NCBI RefSeq assembly: GCF_016921195.1
Contig: NZ_JAFGYF010000001.1
Coordinates: 1-64,000 of the forward strand
DNA from: Cellulosimicrobium cellulans
GTDB taxonomy: Bacteria > Actinomycetota > Actinomycetes > Actinomycetales > Cellulomonadaceae
Direction: 5' to 3'
Length of the DNA: 64,000 nt
Below, piece by piece: positions 45,356 to 54,059 of this stretch (positions are counted from its first letter, which is position 1; each line of letters starts with the position of its first letter). The position numbers and the translations under genes are program-made. The notes below the pieces were generated by a model, which searched no databases, had not been told where the DNA came from, and saw only the letters and a list, made by a program, of their open reading frames with translations.

Positions 45356-46374
45356 CGACGTGCCCCCCGCGGGTCCCAGCCCGGCGCCGGCGCGGTCGAC
45401 TGCCGGACCACGAGCTGCGTCGGCAGGTGCACCGTGCGGGCCGGGTCGACGTCGTCGTCCTGCGCGAGCAGGGCTTGCAGGAGGTCGACGCTCAGGACTC
45501 CGGCCCGGGACATCGGCACCTGGATGCTCGTGAGCTGCGGCTTGGCGACGCGCGCGATCGTCGTGTCGTCGATGCCGACGACCGACAGGTCCTCGGGGAC
45601 CGTGAGACCGAGCTGCGCGGCGCCCTCGACGATGCCGAGCGCGACGAGGTCGTTGTGCGCGATCACCGCGGTCGCTCCCGTGGCCACGACGCTCGCCGCC
45701 GCGGCGTTGCCGCCGGCCATGGTCTCGGCGTGCCATCCCAGGACGTCGAGCTCGACGTCGTGCTCGTCCGCGAGCCGGCGCATCGCGGCGACCCGGTGCT
45801 CGTTGGACCACGAGAGCTGGTTGCCCTGCACGTACGCGAGGTGCTCGTGCCCGAGGACGCGCAGGTACTCGACCGCCTGGCGCAGGCCGTGCTCGGCGTC
45901 CGCCAGGACGCTCGGAGCCTCGTCCGAGTCGCGGTTCACGAGCACGAGCGGGGCGTCCCCGCAGAGCTCGACGATGTCGTGCGCCGGCAGGCGCGGCGAG
46001 CACGCGATGAACCCGTCGACCCGGCCGTGGAGCTCGCCGAGAATCTCACGCTCGCGGTCCGGGCTGCCGTCGGCGTCGGTGAGGACGAGCGTCTGGCGGC
46101 GGTACCAACCGTGCGCCTGGGCGGCCTTGACGAACGACGCGATGATCGGGTTCGCAAGGTCGGGGACGGTCATCGCGACCGTCGTCGACCGGGTCGGCCG
46201 CGTCGTCGTGCGCTGCCTGCGCGCCGACGAGGCGACGTATCCGATCTCCTCCGCCGCACGCACGACCCGCGCGAGCGTCTCTGGCGAGATGCGGTCCGGC
46301 TCGCTGAACGCGCGCGAGGCGGTCGACAGCGACACCCCGGCGCGCTGTGCGACCTCGGTGAGCGTGGGAGCCAC
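45352..46374 (-). CDS. LacI-family regulator of the hexonate operon
   Basis: A 340-residue repressor. The HTH is at residues about 4-50 ([22 protein letters not shown]) and is followed by a non-standard hinge and the effector-binding domain. GTG 46374 is the start (GGAAGGACGG upstream); an earlier start would read through the operator. It is the first gene of its own operon and should be autoregulated through the inverted repeat at 46425-46454. Confidence 0.85.
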   Translation of the reverse strand: MAPTLTEVAQRAGVSLSTASRAFSEPDRISPETLARVVRAAEEIGYVASSARRQRTTTRPTRSTTVAMTVPDLANPIIASFVKAAQAHGWYRRQTLVLTDADGSPDREREILGELHGRVDGFIACSPRLPAHDIVELCGDAPLVLVNRDSDEAPSVLADAEHGLRQAVEYLRVLGHEHLAYVQGNQLSWSNEHRVAAMRRLADEHDVELDVLGWHAETMAGGNAAAASVVATGATAVIAHNDLVALGIVEGAAQLGLTVPEDLSVVGIDDTTIARVAKPQLTSIQVPMSRAGVLSVDLLQALLAQDDDVDPARTVHLPTQLVVRQSTAPAPGWDPRGARR

Positions 46375-46424
46375 GATGATCCGTCCTTCCGTCGGCGGTG
46401 ACGTCGCCCACAACCTTGCGCCAC

Positions 46425-46454
46425 CTTGTGCAAACTTGTCAACCCTTGCACAAG
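46425..46454 (-). promoter_or_regulatory. LacI operator and -35 of the hexonate operon
   Basis: Perfect inverted arms CTTGTGCAA (46425-46433) and TTGCACAAG (46446-46454) flank a reverse-strand TTGACA (46437-46442), so a bound repressor would mask the -35 hexamer. The -10 is not clear. Confidence 0.65.
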
Positions 46455-46469
46455 CCGGTGCTGTGCGCG

Positions 46470-47204
46470 GTGAGAAACAGGAGGCCCTCGACGTCGCCGA
46501 CACGGTTGCCGCGTGTCGAGATCGACGCGCGCTCCGTGCTCGACCTGGGGTGCGGGCCGGGCCACTTGTCCGCGGTCCTGCAGTCTCGATGGCCCGAGGC
46601 GCACGTCCTGGGCGTCGACGCCTCGGCGGCGATGATCGAGCGCGCCAGGTCGCAGGCGACCGCTACGACGCGGTACGAGCTCGGGGACCTGCGGAGCTGG
46701 ACCCCGCCGGCCGCCGCCGACGTGGTGGTGAGCAACGCGACGCTGCAGTGGATCCCTGACCACCTGGACCTCCTGCCCCGCCTGGCCGGCTTCGTCGCCC
46801 CCGGTGGTGCGCTCGCGTTCAGCGTCCCGAGCAACCACGACGCGCCCATGAACCGCCTGCTGCGCGAGATCTGCGGACGCGAGCCGTATGTCTCGCACAC
46901 CACCGACCTCGCACAGGGACGTTCCGCGCACGAGACCTCGACCTACCTCGAGGTGCTCGCAGGGCTCGGCTGGAAGGTCGATGCGTGGGAGACGACGTAC
47001 GTCCATGCGCTGCCCGGGAAGGACCCCGTGCTGCGCTGGGTCACCGCCGCGGGTGCCCGGCCCGTGCTCGACGCCCTGCCGGACGAGGTCCGGCCCGCAT
47101 TCCTCCAGGAGTACAGCGCCGCGCTCCGCCAGGCATACCCGCGACGCCCGTACGGCACGCTCCTGCCGTTCCACCGGATCTTCGTCGTCGCGACCCGCGG
47201 CTGA
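46470..47204 (+). pseudogene. trans-aconitate methyltransferase-like, N-terminally truncated
   Basis: A SAM-dependent methyltransferase of the Tam type. Visible are motif I (VLDLGCGPGHLS), the acidic loop (LGVDASAAM), the VVSNATLQWIPDH segment typical of Tam, and a C-terminal PYGTLLPFHRIFVVATR. The usual first 25 or so residues (W-D-P-x-x-Y and the R-P-F-x-x-L-L helix) are missing or scrambled. The 5' end runs into the hexonate-operon operator. A GTG at 46470 gives 244 residues; whether this makes a functional enzyme is doubtful. The loss of the N-terminus at the junction suggests rearrangement. Confidence 0.6.
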
Positions 47205-47213
47205 CCAGGCCCG

Positions 47214-47394
47214 ACGCGCGGGCACCCGCACCGACGTCGACCGACTCTGGGCCAGCGCACCCGCACACAGGTGGAACCCGCTCTACACCGACCAGCACCC
47301 CTGGGCGGGCGGCCCGAACTACTACGCCGCCTACCTCGAGAACGAGGAACGGTTCAAGCTCGAGCTCGTCGCCAAAGACGACCCCGAACGGTGA
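47214..47394 (+). pseudogene. coding remnant without a start codon
   Basis: A frame ending at 47394 reads with good coding character (DRLWASAPAHRWNPLY, then PWAGGPNYYAAYLENEERF and VAKDDPER) but has no ATG or GTG after the methyltransferase stop. It looks like the C-terminus of a lost gene. I do not recognise the family. Confidence 0.35.
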
Positions 47395-47417
47395 CGGCGC
47401 CGCGGCGCCGTGTGCGC

Positions 47418-47918
47418 TCAGTCGTCCGGCTCAAGGAGAAGGAGCAGGACCGGGGCACCCCCGAGGTCGCACGCCACGGTGAAGCTCCCCGCCTGGTCGA
47501 CCGCGGCCGAGGCGAAGGCGAAGAGGGTCTGCGGACGGCCTGCGGCCTCGAGCCCTCGCGGCTCCGGGACGTTCAGGGCTTCGGCCGCCCGCTCCATCGG
47601 CACGCCGTCGAGCGAGCAGTCGACCGGGTCCACCCGCCGCACGTCATCGCGGCGGGTCAGCGCCCACACGGTGGCGGCCCCTGCGGACTCCACCACCGTC
47701 GCTCCTGCCGGGTCTCCCGGAACCTCTGTCATCGCGGCGAACCGGGCCTCGACCTCGGCGAGCTCGACATCGGCACCGGTGTCGTCCGCGTCATCCACCC
47801 CCGACACGGGGATCGGGGAGCATGCCGCGAGGACGCACGCGAGCGACACCGCGACCAGGCCACCGAAGAGCTTGCGACGGGGCGCGAGGGAAGTCCACAT
47901 GGTCCGATTCCATCGCAT
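47418..47918 (-). CDS. small lipoprotein of unknown function
   Basis: A 166-residue probable lipoprotein. The signal peptide ends in VSLACVLAAC (lipobox Cys near residue 33), preceded by basic residues (APRRK). The mature part is acidic, with a single further Cys pair (VDCSLDG and VACDLGG) that could form a disulfide. ATG starts at 47918 and 47900 are both possible; the second gives a shorter n-region. It is monocistronic, and no neighbour suggests a role. Confidence 0.65.
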   Translation of the reverse strand: MRWNRTMWTSLAPRRKLFGGLVAVSLACVLAACSPIPVSGVDDADDTGADVELAEVEARFAAMTEVPGDPAGATVVESAGAATVWALTRRDDVRRVDPVDCSLDGVPMERAAEALNVPEPRGLEAAGRPQTLFAFASAAVDQAGSFTVACDLGGAPVLLLLLEPDD

Positions 47919-48086
47919 CCGCGACGGTCGACGCCAACCGCAGCCCGCTGGACGCGGGGCGGATCATCCTTGACCACGGACAGCTCGACGCCGTGACTCA
48001 GCCACGAACCACCCGTGCTGGAGGGCGAGCGACTGACGCCGACGTCCTGGTGTGCGTGACGACGGCGAACAGCTCGTTGGCGTCAG

Positions 48087-50054
48087 TCAGATCGTGGGCA
48101 GAAACACCCGCATCGTTCCCGGAGCGTGCTCCGCCCAGCGGTGGTAGGGCACGAGGGCGATCGCGAACTCTTCTCGCAGCGTCACGGTTGGCCGAACGCT
48201 GAAGTAGGGCAGCGAGGAGTGCTCCGTCGGATGGTGCCGCACGGTTCTCGCCCGGAGGAGGGCACCGTCCCCTTCGAGGCGTGGGCGCCCGCCGACGTCG
48301 ACGCGGACGTTCTCGATCGTCACTCCGGCGGGTAGGTCGGCGGATTCAAGGCAGAGAACGAGGGGCCCCTTCTCGACGGCGACGGTGCCGCGTAGGGCGT
48401 CGATGCGGGGGTCGGGCCAAGTGAAGCGGGGCTCGACCGGCACGTTGAGCCGGACCGTGTCACCGGCGCGCAGGACGGTGCACACGGTAGCCCAGCCAGG
48501 GGCGACGAGCCGCTCCTGGCCGGCGGCGTCGATGAGCGTTGCCCCGTGCCCCCATTCGGGCACGCGCAAACGCAGCGTCACCTTCCGTTCAGGTGCGTCA
48601 AGGATCGTGACCTGGATCGCTCCGTCGGCGGGGTATCTGGTCTCGACGCGCACGCTGAGGTGGCCGCCGGCGTCGAGTTCGACGTCGATCTCGCAGGGTG
48701 CGTGCTGGACGATCGTGAGCTCGTCGCCGTCGACGGTTGCGACGTTGGTCTGCCAGGACGCGAGGGTGCGTGCGACGTTCGTGGGGCAGCACGACACGTC
48801 GAACCAGGGCGCGCGGAGTCCGCCTTCGGCGCGGGCGTTCACGTCACCGGCTTCGGCGGTGTTGGCCGGGACGCGCTGCTGCAGGGGATTGGCGTAGAAG
48901 AACGCACGACCGTCGGCGCGCGGTGAGGTGGCGACGATGTTGTAGTAGGTGCGTTCCATGAGGTCGGCGTAGCGCACGTCGCCGGTAGCGAGGAAGAGCC
49001 TCCAGGAGACCATGGTCGACGCGACGCCGGCGCACGTCTCGCAGTAGGCGCGGTCGGGAGGCAGTTCCCAGTCGTCTCCGAAGCCCTCGTCCTGGTGGCG
49101 CGATCCCATTCCGCCCGTGAGGTAGGTGCGGCGCTGGACGGACCGTTCCCACTGGCTGACGACTGCGTCGAGGAGTTCATCGTCGTGGGTGTCGACAGCG
49201 ACATCGACCGCGCCTGCGGCGAGGTAGAGGGCGCGTACGGCGTGCCCCCGCCAGACGTCTGCCTCGCGCACCGGGATGTCGTCCTGGAAGTAGGAGGAAC
49301 CCAGCAGGGGAATCGGGGTCAGGACGCCGCGACCGCGACGTTCGACGAAGAGTCGAGCCTGCTCCGTGTATCGCGGTTCGTCGAGGGCGCGGCCGAGCTC
49401 GGCCAGGCCGACCTCGATCTCGGGATGGCCGCAAATAGCCTGGCGTCCCTGAGGGCCGAACTCACGACAGACGTGATCGGCGGCGCGCCGAGCGACTCGG
49501 ACGAGCAGGTCGTCCTCACCCCGGGTGCGCCAGCGCGCGACTGCTGCCTGGAGCAGGTGCCCGATGCAGTACAGCTCGTGTCCGCGCTCGAGGTCGCTGT
49601 AGCGCTCGGCCTGTCCGCGGTGGCCGTAGCAGGTGTTGAGGTAGCCGTCCTCGTCTTGTGCGGCGGCGACGCGGGCGACGAGCCGGTCGAAGGTCGCGGC
49701 GAGTGGACGCGTGTCGGTGCGGGCGAGCTCCCAGGCTATGGCTTCGAGGAGCTTGTAGATCTCGGAATCGGAGAACTGCCAGCCGCGGCGTTCACGTCGC
49801 GTGTTGCCGCTTGCGACAGCGTCGAAGTTCGCGATCCATCCCAGCCGTTCCATCCAGGTCAGGCAGTGCTGGATCGTTGCCCAGGCGTTCGTCTCCTGGC
49901 GCACTCCCCAGAACCCGCCTGTGAGCCGGACCTCTCCGACTCCGAGCCCGCGACGGGTCGCGAGGAGCGGTGCGACGGGTCGCGACTGTGGCGAGCTGGT
50001 GCCTCCCTCGGCGGTGGAGCCGAGGGAGGCACCGGCGGATGTGGGTTGGTTCAT
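48087..50054 (-). CDS. GH127 beta-L-arabinofuranosidase-like enzyme (cytoplasmic)
   Basis: A 655-residue enzyme of the HypBA1-type (alpha/alpha)6 barrel family with C-terminal beta-sandwiches. It releases beta-L-arabinofuranose or related pentoses from disaccharides. Catalytic and zinc-site residues are visible: the Glu in RAYCETCAG (near 340) and the nucleophile Cys pair in CCPTN (near 421). GGMGSRHQDEGFGDDWELP and WQFSDSEIYKLLEA are family segments. There is no signal peptide, so it acts on imported sugars. It overlaps the GH31 stop by 4 nt. Some GH127 members cut other sugars, so the exact substrate is inferred from family. Confidence 0.88.
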   Translation of the reverse strand: MNQPTSAGASLGSTAEGGTSSPQSRPVAPLLATRRGLGVGEVRLTGGFWGVRQETNAWATIQHCLTWMERLGWIANFDAVASGNTRRERRGWQFSDSEIYKLLEAIAWELARTDTRPLAATFDRLVARVAAAQDEDGYLNTCYGHRGQAERYSDLERGHELYCIGHLLQAAVARWRTRGEDDLLVRVARRAADHVCREFGPQGRQAICGHPEIEVGLAELGRALDEPRYTEQARLFVERRGRGVLTPIPLLGSSYFQDDIPVREADVWRGHAVRALYLAAGAVDVAVDTHDDELLDAVVSQWERSVQRRTYLTGGMGSRHQDEGFGDDWELPPDRAYCETCAGVASTMVSWRLFLATGDVRYADLMERTYYNIVATSPRADGRAFFYANPLQQRVPANTAEAGDVNARAEGGLRAPWFDVSCCPTNVARTLASWQTNVATVDGDELTIVQHAPCEIDVELDAGGHLSVRVETRYPADGAIQVTILDAPERKVTLRLRVPEWGHGATLIDAAGQERLVAPGWATVCTVLRAGDTVRLNVPVEPRFTWPDPRIDALRGTVAVEKGPLVLCLESADLPAGVTIENVRVDVGGRPRLEGDGALLRARTVRHHPTEHSSLPYFSVRPTVTLREEFAIALVPYHRWAEHAPGTMRVFLPTI

Positions 50055-52078
50055 GAGCCGATGTGTGCGAGCAGCTGGTCGAGGGTCTGGTCGCGAACGA
50101 ACACCGGCACAACGTCCAGCGGTGCGTCGACGTCGATCTCGTGCCCGCCGTCGTGAACGGCTCCGGTGGCGTGCTCCACCCATCGCGCCCCGGCCGGGAG
50201 GTAGACGGTGCGCCGACGGTCGCCAGCGCTGGTCACGGGTGCGACGAGGATGTCGGGCCCATAGAGGTACTGGTCGTCGATGTCCCAGGCGCGGGGGTCG
50301 TCGGGGAACTCGTGGAACAGTCCGCGCAGGACCGGCTGGCCGTCCTCGTGGGCTTGGGCCATGACGTGGCGGCTGTACGGGCGCAGCGTCTCGCGCAGCT
50401 CGAGGTAGCGGACGAGGATGTCGTAGACGTCCTCGCCGAAGCTCCACAGCTCGTTCGGGCCTCCCGAGCGCAGTCGGGGGCTGCCGTCGGCCGCGGTGAC
50501 GTCCTCGTAGGGCAGGCGGTCGCCGTGCATGCGCATGACCGGGCAGAACGTGCCGAACTGCATCCAGCGGATGAGCAGCTCGTGGAACGCGGGGTCGGTG
50601 GAGTCACCCTGGTGGAAGCCGCCGATGTCGGTGGTGAACCAGGGGATGCCCGCGACGCCCATGTGGATGCCGGCGGTGATCTGGCGGCGCAGGTCTTCGA
50701 AGGTGGAGTGGATGTCTCCGGACCACACGAGGACGCCGTAGCGCTGGCTGCCGGCCCAGGCGCACCGCACGAGGTTGACCACGTCCTGCTGCCCGGCCTG
50801 GACCTGCCCGTCGTAGAAGGCGCGCGCGTACAGCTGGGGGTAGACGTTGCCGACCTGGGCGTTGGTGCCGGCGTGGTAGCGGTAGTTGTCGAAGTCGTAG
50901 ACGCCGTACTCGGGCTCGGCCTCGTCCAGCCAGAACGCGCGGATGCCGTGGTCGTAGTAGTTCTTCGTCACGATCTCCCACAGGCGGGCCCGGGCGGCGG
51001 GGTTGGTGACGTCGTAGAACATCGACGGGCCTTGGAAGCCCATCTGGACGTCCAGGCCACGGTCGGCCTTGACGAGGTAGTTGCGCTGACGGAACTCCGG
51101 GAAGTTCTCCGACTGGGTGGAGACCTGGGGCCAGATGGAGACCATGAGCTCGATGCCGAGGTCGTTGAGCTCGGCGACCATCGCCTTGGGGTCGGGCCAG
51201 AACTCCTCGTCGAAGCGGAAGTCGCCCATCTCGGGCCAGTGGAAGAAGTCGGCCACGATGACGTCCATCGGCAGGCCGCGACGCTTGTGCTCGCGGGCCA
51301 CCTCGAGCAGCTGCTCCTGGTTCCAGTAGCGCAGCTTGCACTGCCAGTACCCCAACCCGTACTCCGGCATCATCGGCGCGTGACCGGTCGCGTCGGCGTA
51401 GGCGCTGGTGATCTGGGCCGGGGTGTCACCGGCGGTGATCCAGTAGTCGAGCTGCTGGGTCGAGCCCGCGGTCCACTCCGTACGGTTCGCGGCGAACGTG
51501 GCCTGTCCGATCGCGGGGTTGTGCCACAAGAAGCCGTAGCCGGCGCTGGACAGCACGAACGGGACGCTGGCCTGAGAGTTGCGGTGCGCGAGCTCGAAGG
51601 TGCTGCCCTTGATGTCGAGGATGTGCTGCTGGTACTGCCCCATCCCGTAGAGCTTCTCGCCAGGGTTGGGCTCGAAGCTCGCGGTGAGACGGTGGTCCCC
51701 GCCCAGCAGCGGCTGGAAGGCCCGGGCGCGCAGCTTGAGCGACCCGCCGGCACCGAGCTCGCGCAGCAGCGTGCGCCCGTGGTGGTCGACGAACTCGATC
51801 GAGCAGGTCGCAGTGTCGTACCCGGTCTGCTCGTCGTACCCGCGCTTGGCGCGCAGGTGGGCGCTGATGCGCCCGTTGGTGATCACGGCCCGCTCGTCCT
51901 CAACCGTGATCCGCGCATCGCGGGCGCCCGGCTCGAGCAGCGCCCAGTCGGTGTCCAGGACCTCACCCATCACCGTGGCCCTCACCCGGAGGCTGTTCGC
52001 CCCCCAGGGCTCGACGACGAGCGTCTCGCCGTCGCCCCGCCAGACCAGGCGGTGGCCCTCGATGTCGAAGGTCCTCAT
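50051..52078 (-). CDS. GH31 alpha-glycosidase (alpha-xylosidase-like, cytoplasmic)
   Basis: A 675-residue GH31 (beta/alpha)8-barrel enzyme. The nucleophile is in FWLDEAEPEYGVY (near residue 384) and the acid/base in WSGDIHSTFEDL (near 450). GLGYWQCKLRYWNQEQLLEVAREHKRR and the DIGGFHQG segment are typical. No signal peptide is present, so it is intracellular. The Glu-Ala-Glu after the nucleophile resembles alpha-xylosidases more than alpha-glucosidases. Given the GH39 and GH127 partners, an alpha-galactosyl, alpha-xylosyl or L-arabinosyl cap is equally possible. It is translationally coupled to GH127. Confidence 0.85.
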   Translation of the reverse strand: MRTFDIEGHRLVWRGDGETLVVEPWGANSLRVRATVMGEVLDTDWALLEPGARDARITVEDERAVITNGRISAHLRAKRGYDEQTGYDTATCSIEFVDHHGRTLLRELGAGGSLKLRARAFQPLLGGDHRLTASFEPNPGEKLYGMGQYQQHILDIKGSTFELAHRNSQASVPFVLSSAGYGFLWHNPAIGQATFAANRTEWTAGSTQQLDYWITAGDTPAQITSAYADATGHAPMMPEYGLGYWQCKLRYWNQEQLLEVAREHKRRGLPMDVIVADFFHWPEMGDFRFDEEFWPDPKAMVAELNDLGIELMVSIWPQVSTQSENFPEFRQRNYLVKADRGLDVQMGFQGPSMFYDVTNPAARARLWEIVTKNYYDHGIRAFWLDEAEPEYGVYDFDNYRYHAGTNAQVGNVYPQLYARAFYDGQVQAGQQDVVNLVRCAWAGSQRYGVLVWSGDIHSTFEDLRRQITAGIHMGVAGIPWFTTDIGGFHQGDSTDPAFHELLIRWMQFGTFCPVMRMHGDRLPYEDVTAADGSPRLRSGGPNELWSFGEDVYDILVRYLELRETLRPYSRHVMAQAHEDGQPVLRGLFHEFPDDPRAWDIDDQYLYGPDILVAPVTSAGDRRRTVYLPAGARWVEHATGAVHDGGHEIDVDAPLDVVPVFVRDQTLDQLLAHIGS

Positions 52079-52106
52079 CGTGTGCTTCCTTTCCGATGGT
52101 GCCCAC

Positions 52107-52124
52107 CGCGACGACTGCGTCGCG
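52107..52124 (-). other. intercistronic hairpin between permease and GH31
   Basis: CGCGACG (52107-52113) pairs with CGTCGCG (52118-52124) around a 4-nt loop. It lies in the 85-bp gap and could reduce read-through from the transporter into the glycosidases. Confidence 0.5.
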
Positions 52125-52163
52125 ACAAGACGTGATGCCCCTGCTGAGGTGAGTGCGTGAGCG

Positions 52164-52985
52164 CTAGTCCTTGACCGCTCCGGCGGTCACGCCTGCGGCG
52201 ACGTAGCGCTGCGCGGCGATGAGGAGAAGGGCGGTCGGGATGGAGGCGACCACCGCGGTCGCCATCATCGGGCCCCATTCCTGATTCTGGGCTCCGATGT
52301 AGTTGTAGATACCCATAGTGATCGGACGCAGCTCTCCGCCCTCACGGTTGAGGGTCGAGGCGAAGATGAAGTCCGACCACGCCCACAGGAACGCGAACAG
52401 CGACGCGGTCACCATCGAGTTGCGCGAGACCGGGATGACGACCGAGCGGAAGGTGCGCCACGTGGAGGCGCCGTCGAGCTGAGCGGCCTGGATGAGCTCG
52501 CGCGGGATTCCCCGCATGAACGCCGTGAACAGCATGACCGCGAACGGGATCGCGATCGTGGAGTCGGCGATGATCAGGCCGGGGATCGTGTTGAGCATGC
52601 CCAGGCGGGAGTAGATCGAGTAGAAGCCGAGCGACATGACCACGGCCGGGACCATCTGCGCGACGATCAGGACGAAGCTCAGGGTGTTGCCCCAGGGAAG
52701 CGCGAGCTTGGCGATCGCGTACGCAGCGGGCATCGCCACGACAAGCGTGAGCGCCACCGTGCCCAGCCCGACGACCAGGCTCGTGCCCAGGTAGGGCAGC
52801 TGTTCGGACAGCACCGTGGCGTAGTGCCCGAGGGTGAAGTCGAACGGGAGCAGGTCGCCGCGACGGATGGACTCACGCCGGGTGAGCGAGACGTTGACCA
52901 TCCAGTAGATCGGGAACAGCATCACCGCGGTCAGGGCCAGCGCGATGAGGGTCTTCCACCAGGTGCGATGCGTGGTGTGCAGCAT
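52164..52985 (-). CDS. CUT1 ABC transporter permease (MalG type)
   Basis: A 273-residue permease with six membrane segments, an EAA loop (LIQAAQLDGASTWRTFRSVVIP) near residue 183 and the ending typical of CUT1 (AQRYVAAGVTAGAVKD). Its ATG shares one base with the stop of the upstream permease (TGATG), so the two are coupled. It imports arabinose-containing oligosaccharides by inference. Confidence 0.86.
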   Translation of the reverse strand: MLHTTHRTWWKTLIALALTAVMLFPIYWMVNVSLTRRESIRRGDLLPFDFTLGHYATVLSEQLPYLGTSLVVGLGTVALTLVVAMPAAYAIAKLALPWGNTLSFVLIVAQMVPAVVMSLGFYSIYSRLGMLNTIPGLIIADSTIAIPFAVMLFTAFMRGIPRELIQAAQLDGASTWRTFRSVVIPVSRNSMVTASLFAFLWAWSDFIFASTLNREGGELRPITMGIYNYIGAQNQEWGPMMATAVVASIPTALLLIAAQRYVAAGVTAGAVKD

Positions 52986-53956
52986 CAGTCCTCCTGCTTG
53001 CGTTGCAGTGCGAGGTACAGCAGGCCGAAGGCGAGTGCGACGACCAGCAGGATCGAGCCCACGGCCGATGCTTCGGAGTACTGGATGGAGGCCGAGGTGC
53101 CCTTGCCGAACGCCATCGCGTACGACCAGGTCGCCAGCGTCTGGGACGTGCCGGTGCCCATCGTCATGATCCAGATGATGTCCACGACCTTGAGCGTGTA
53201 GACCAGGCCGAGCAGCAGCGTGATCATCGACACCGGCCGCAGCAGCGGGAAGGTGATGCGCCAGAACTGCTGCCAGGTGTTCGCGCCGTCCAGCGCCGCC
53301 GCTTCGTACAGGTCTCCGGGGATGTTCTGCAGGCCCGAGTACAAGATGACGAGGTTGAACGGGATCCCGAGCCAGATGTTGGCGATGATGACCGCCGCGA
53401 GGGCGTTCTCGGCGTTGAGCCACCAGACCGGGTCGACGCCGAAGAGGCCCAGGAACCGGTTGAGGATGCCGTTGTCGGCGTTCATCATCCACTGCCAGGT
53501 CGTACCGGAGACGATCACGGGCAGCAGCCACGGCACGAGGAACATCGCACGCAGCACGCTGGACAGCGGGAAGGCGCGGCGGAAGAACACGGCCAGTCCC
53601 AGGCCGGCGGCGTACTGCACGATCAGCGAGGCGAACGTGAAGACCGCGGTCTGGATGACGATGCGGCGGAAGCGGTCCTGGCCGAGGATGTCGGCGTAGA
53701 TGTCGAAGCCGACGAACGGTGCCCCGCCGTAGACGAAGGTGTTGCGGTCGTACTCGTGCAGGCTCATCGAGAAGTTCTGGACGAGCGGATAGACGTAGAA
53801 GAGCACGAGGTAGATGACCAGCGGTGCCGCGAACGCCACGGCTACCCAGCGGGGGGACAGGCTGGGGCGGCGGCGAGGCTGGCTGGCCTGGTCCGCAGGC
53901 GGGCGGGCCGATTGCGGGCTCGTCCGGGTCGGGGCAGGCATCGTGGGGGACGACAT
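52985..53956 (-). CDS. CUT1 ABC transporter permease (MalF type)
   Basis: A 323-residue permease with a Pro-rich cytoplasmic N-terminus, then six membrane segments, and an EAA loop LYEAAALDGANTWQQFWRITFPLL near residue 220. ATG 53956 has AGGTGAA upstream. It follows the binding-protein gene after a 103-bp gap that holds a strong hairpin. No ATPase gene is in the operon, as in the other CUT1 system here. Confidence 0.86.
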   Translation of the reverse strand: MSSPTMPAPTRTSPQSARPPADQASQPRRRPSLSPRWVAVAFAAPLVIYLVLFYVYPLVQNFSMSLHEYDRNTFVYGGAPFVGFDIYADILGQDRFRRIVIQTAVFTFASLIVQYAAGLGLAVFFRRAFPLSSVLRAMFLVPWLLPVIVSGTTWQWMMNADNGILNRFLGLFGVDPVWWLNAENALAAVIIANIWLGIPFNLVILYSGLQNIPGDLYEAAALDGANTWQQFWRITFPLLRPVSMITLLLGLVYTLKVVDIIWIMTMGTGTSQTLATWSYAMAFGKGTSASIQYSEASAVGSILLVVALAFGLLYLALQRKQED

Positions 53957-54008
53957 GGAGTTCACCTGACTGACGGATCGGTGGCGGGCGCACAGTGGCG
54001 TCCGCCGT

Positions 54009-54046
54009 GCGGCGACGCCCGATGCTCTGGGCACGGGCGTCGCCGC
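54009..54046 (-). other. 13-bp stem hairpin after the binding-protein gene
   Basis: A perfect 13-bp stem (54009-54021, 54034-54046) with a 12-nt loop lies between the solute-binding-protein stop and the first permease. Such hairpins commonly stabilise the upstream message or partly terminate, allowing more binding protein than permease. Confidence 0.65.
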
Positions 54047-54059
54047 CGGGTGTGGCAGA

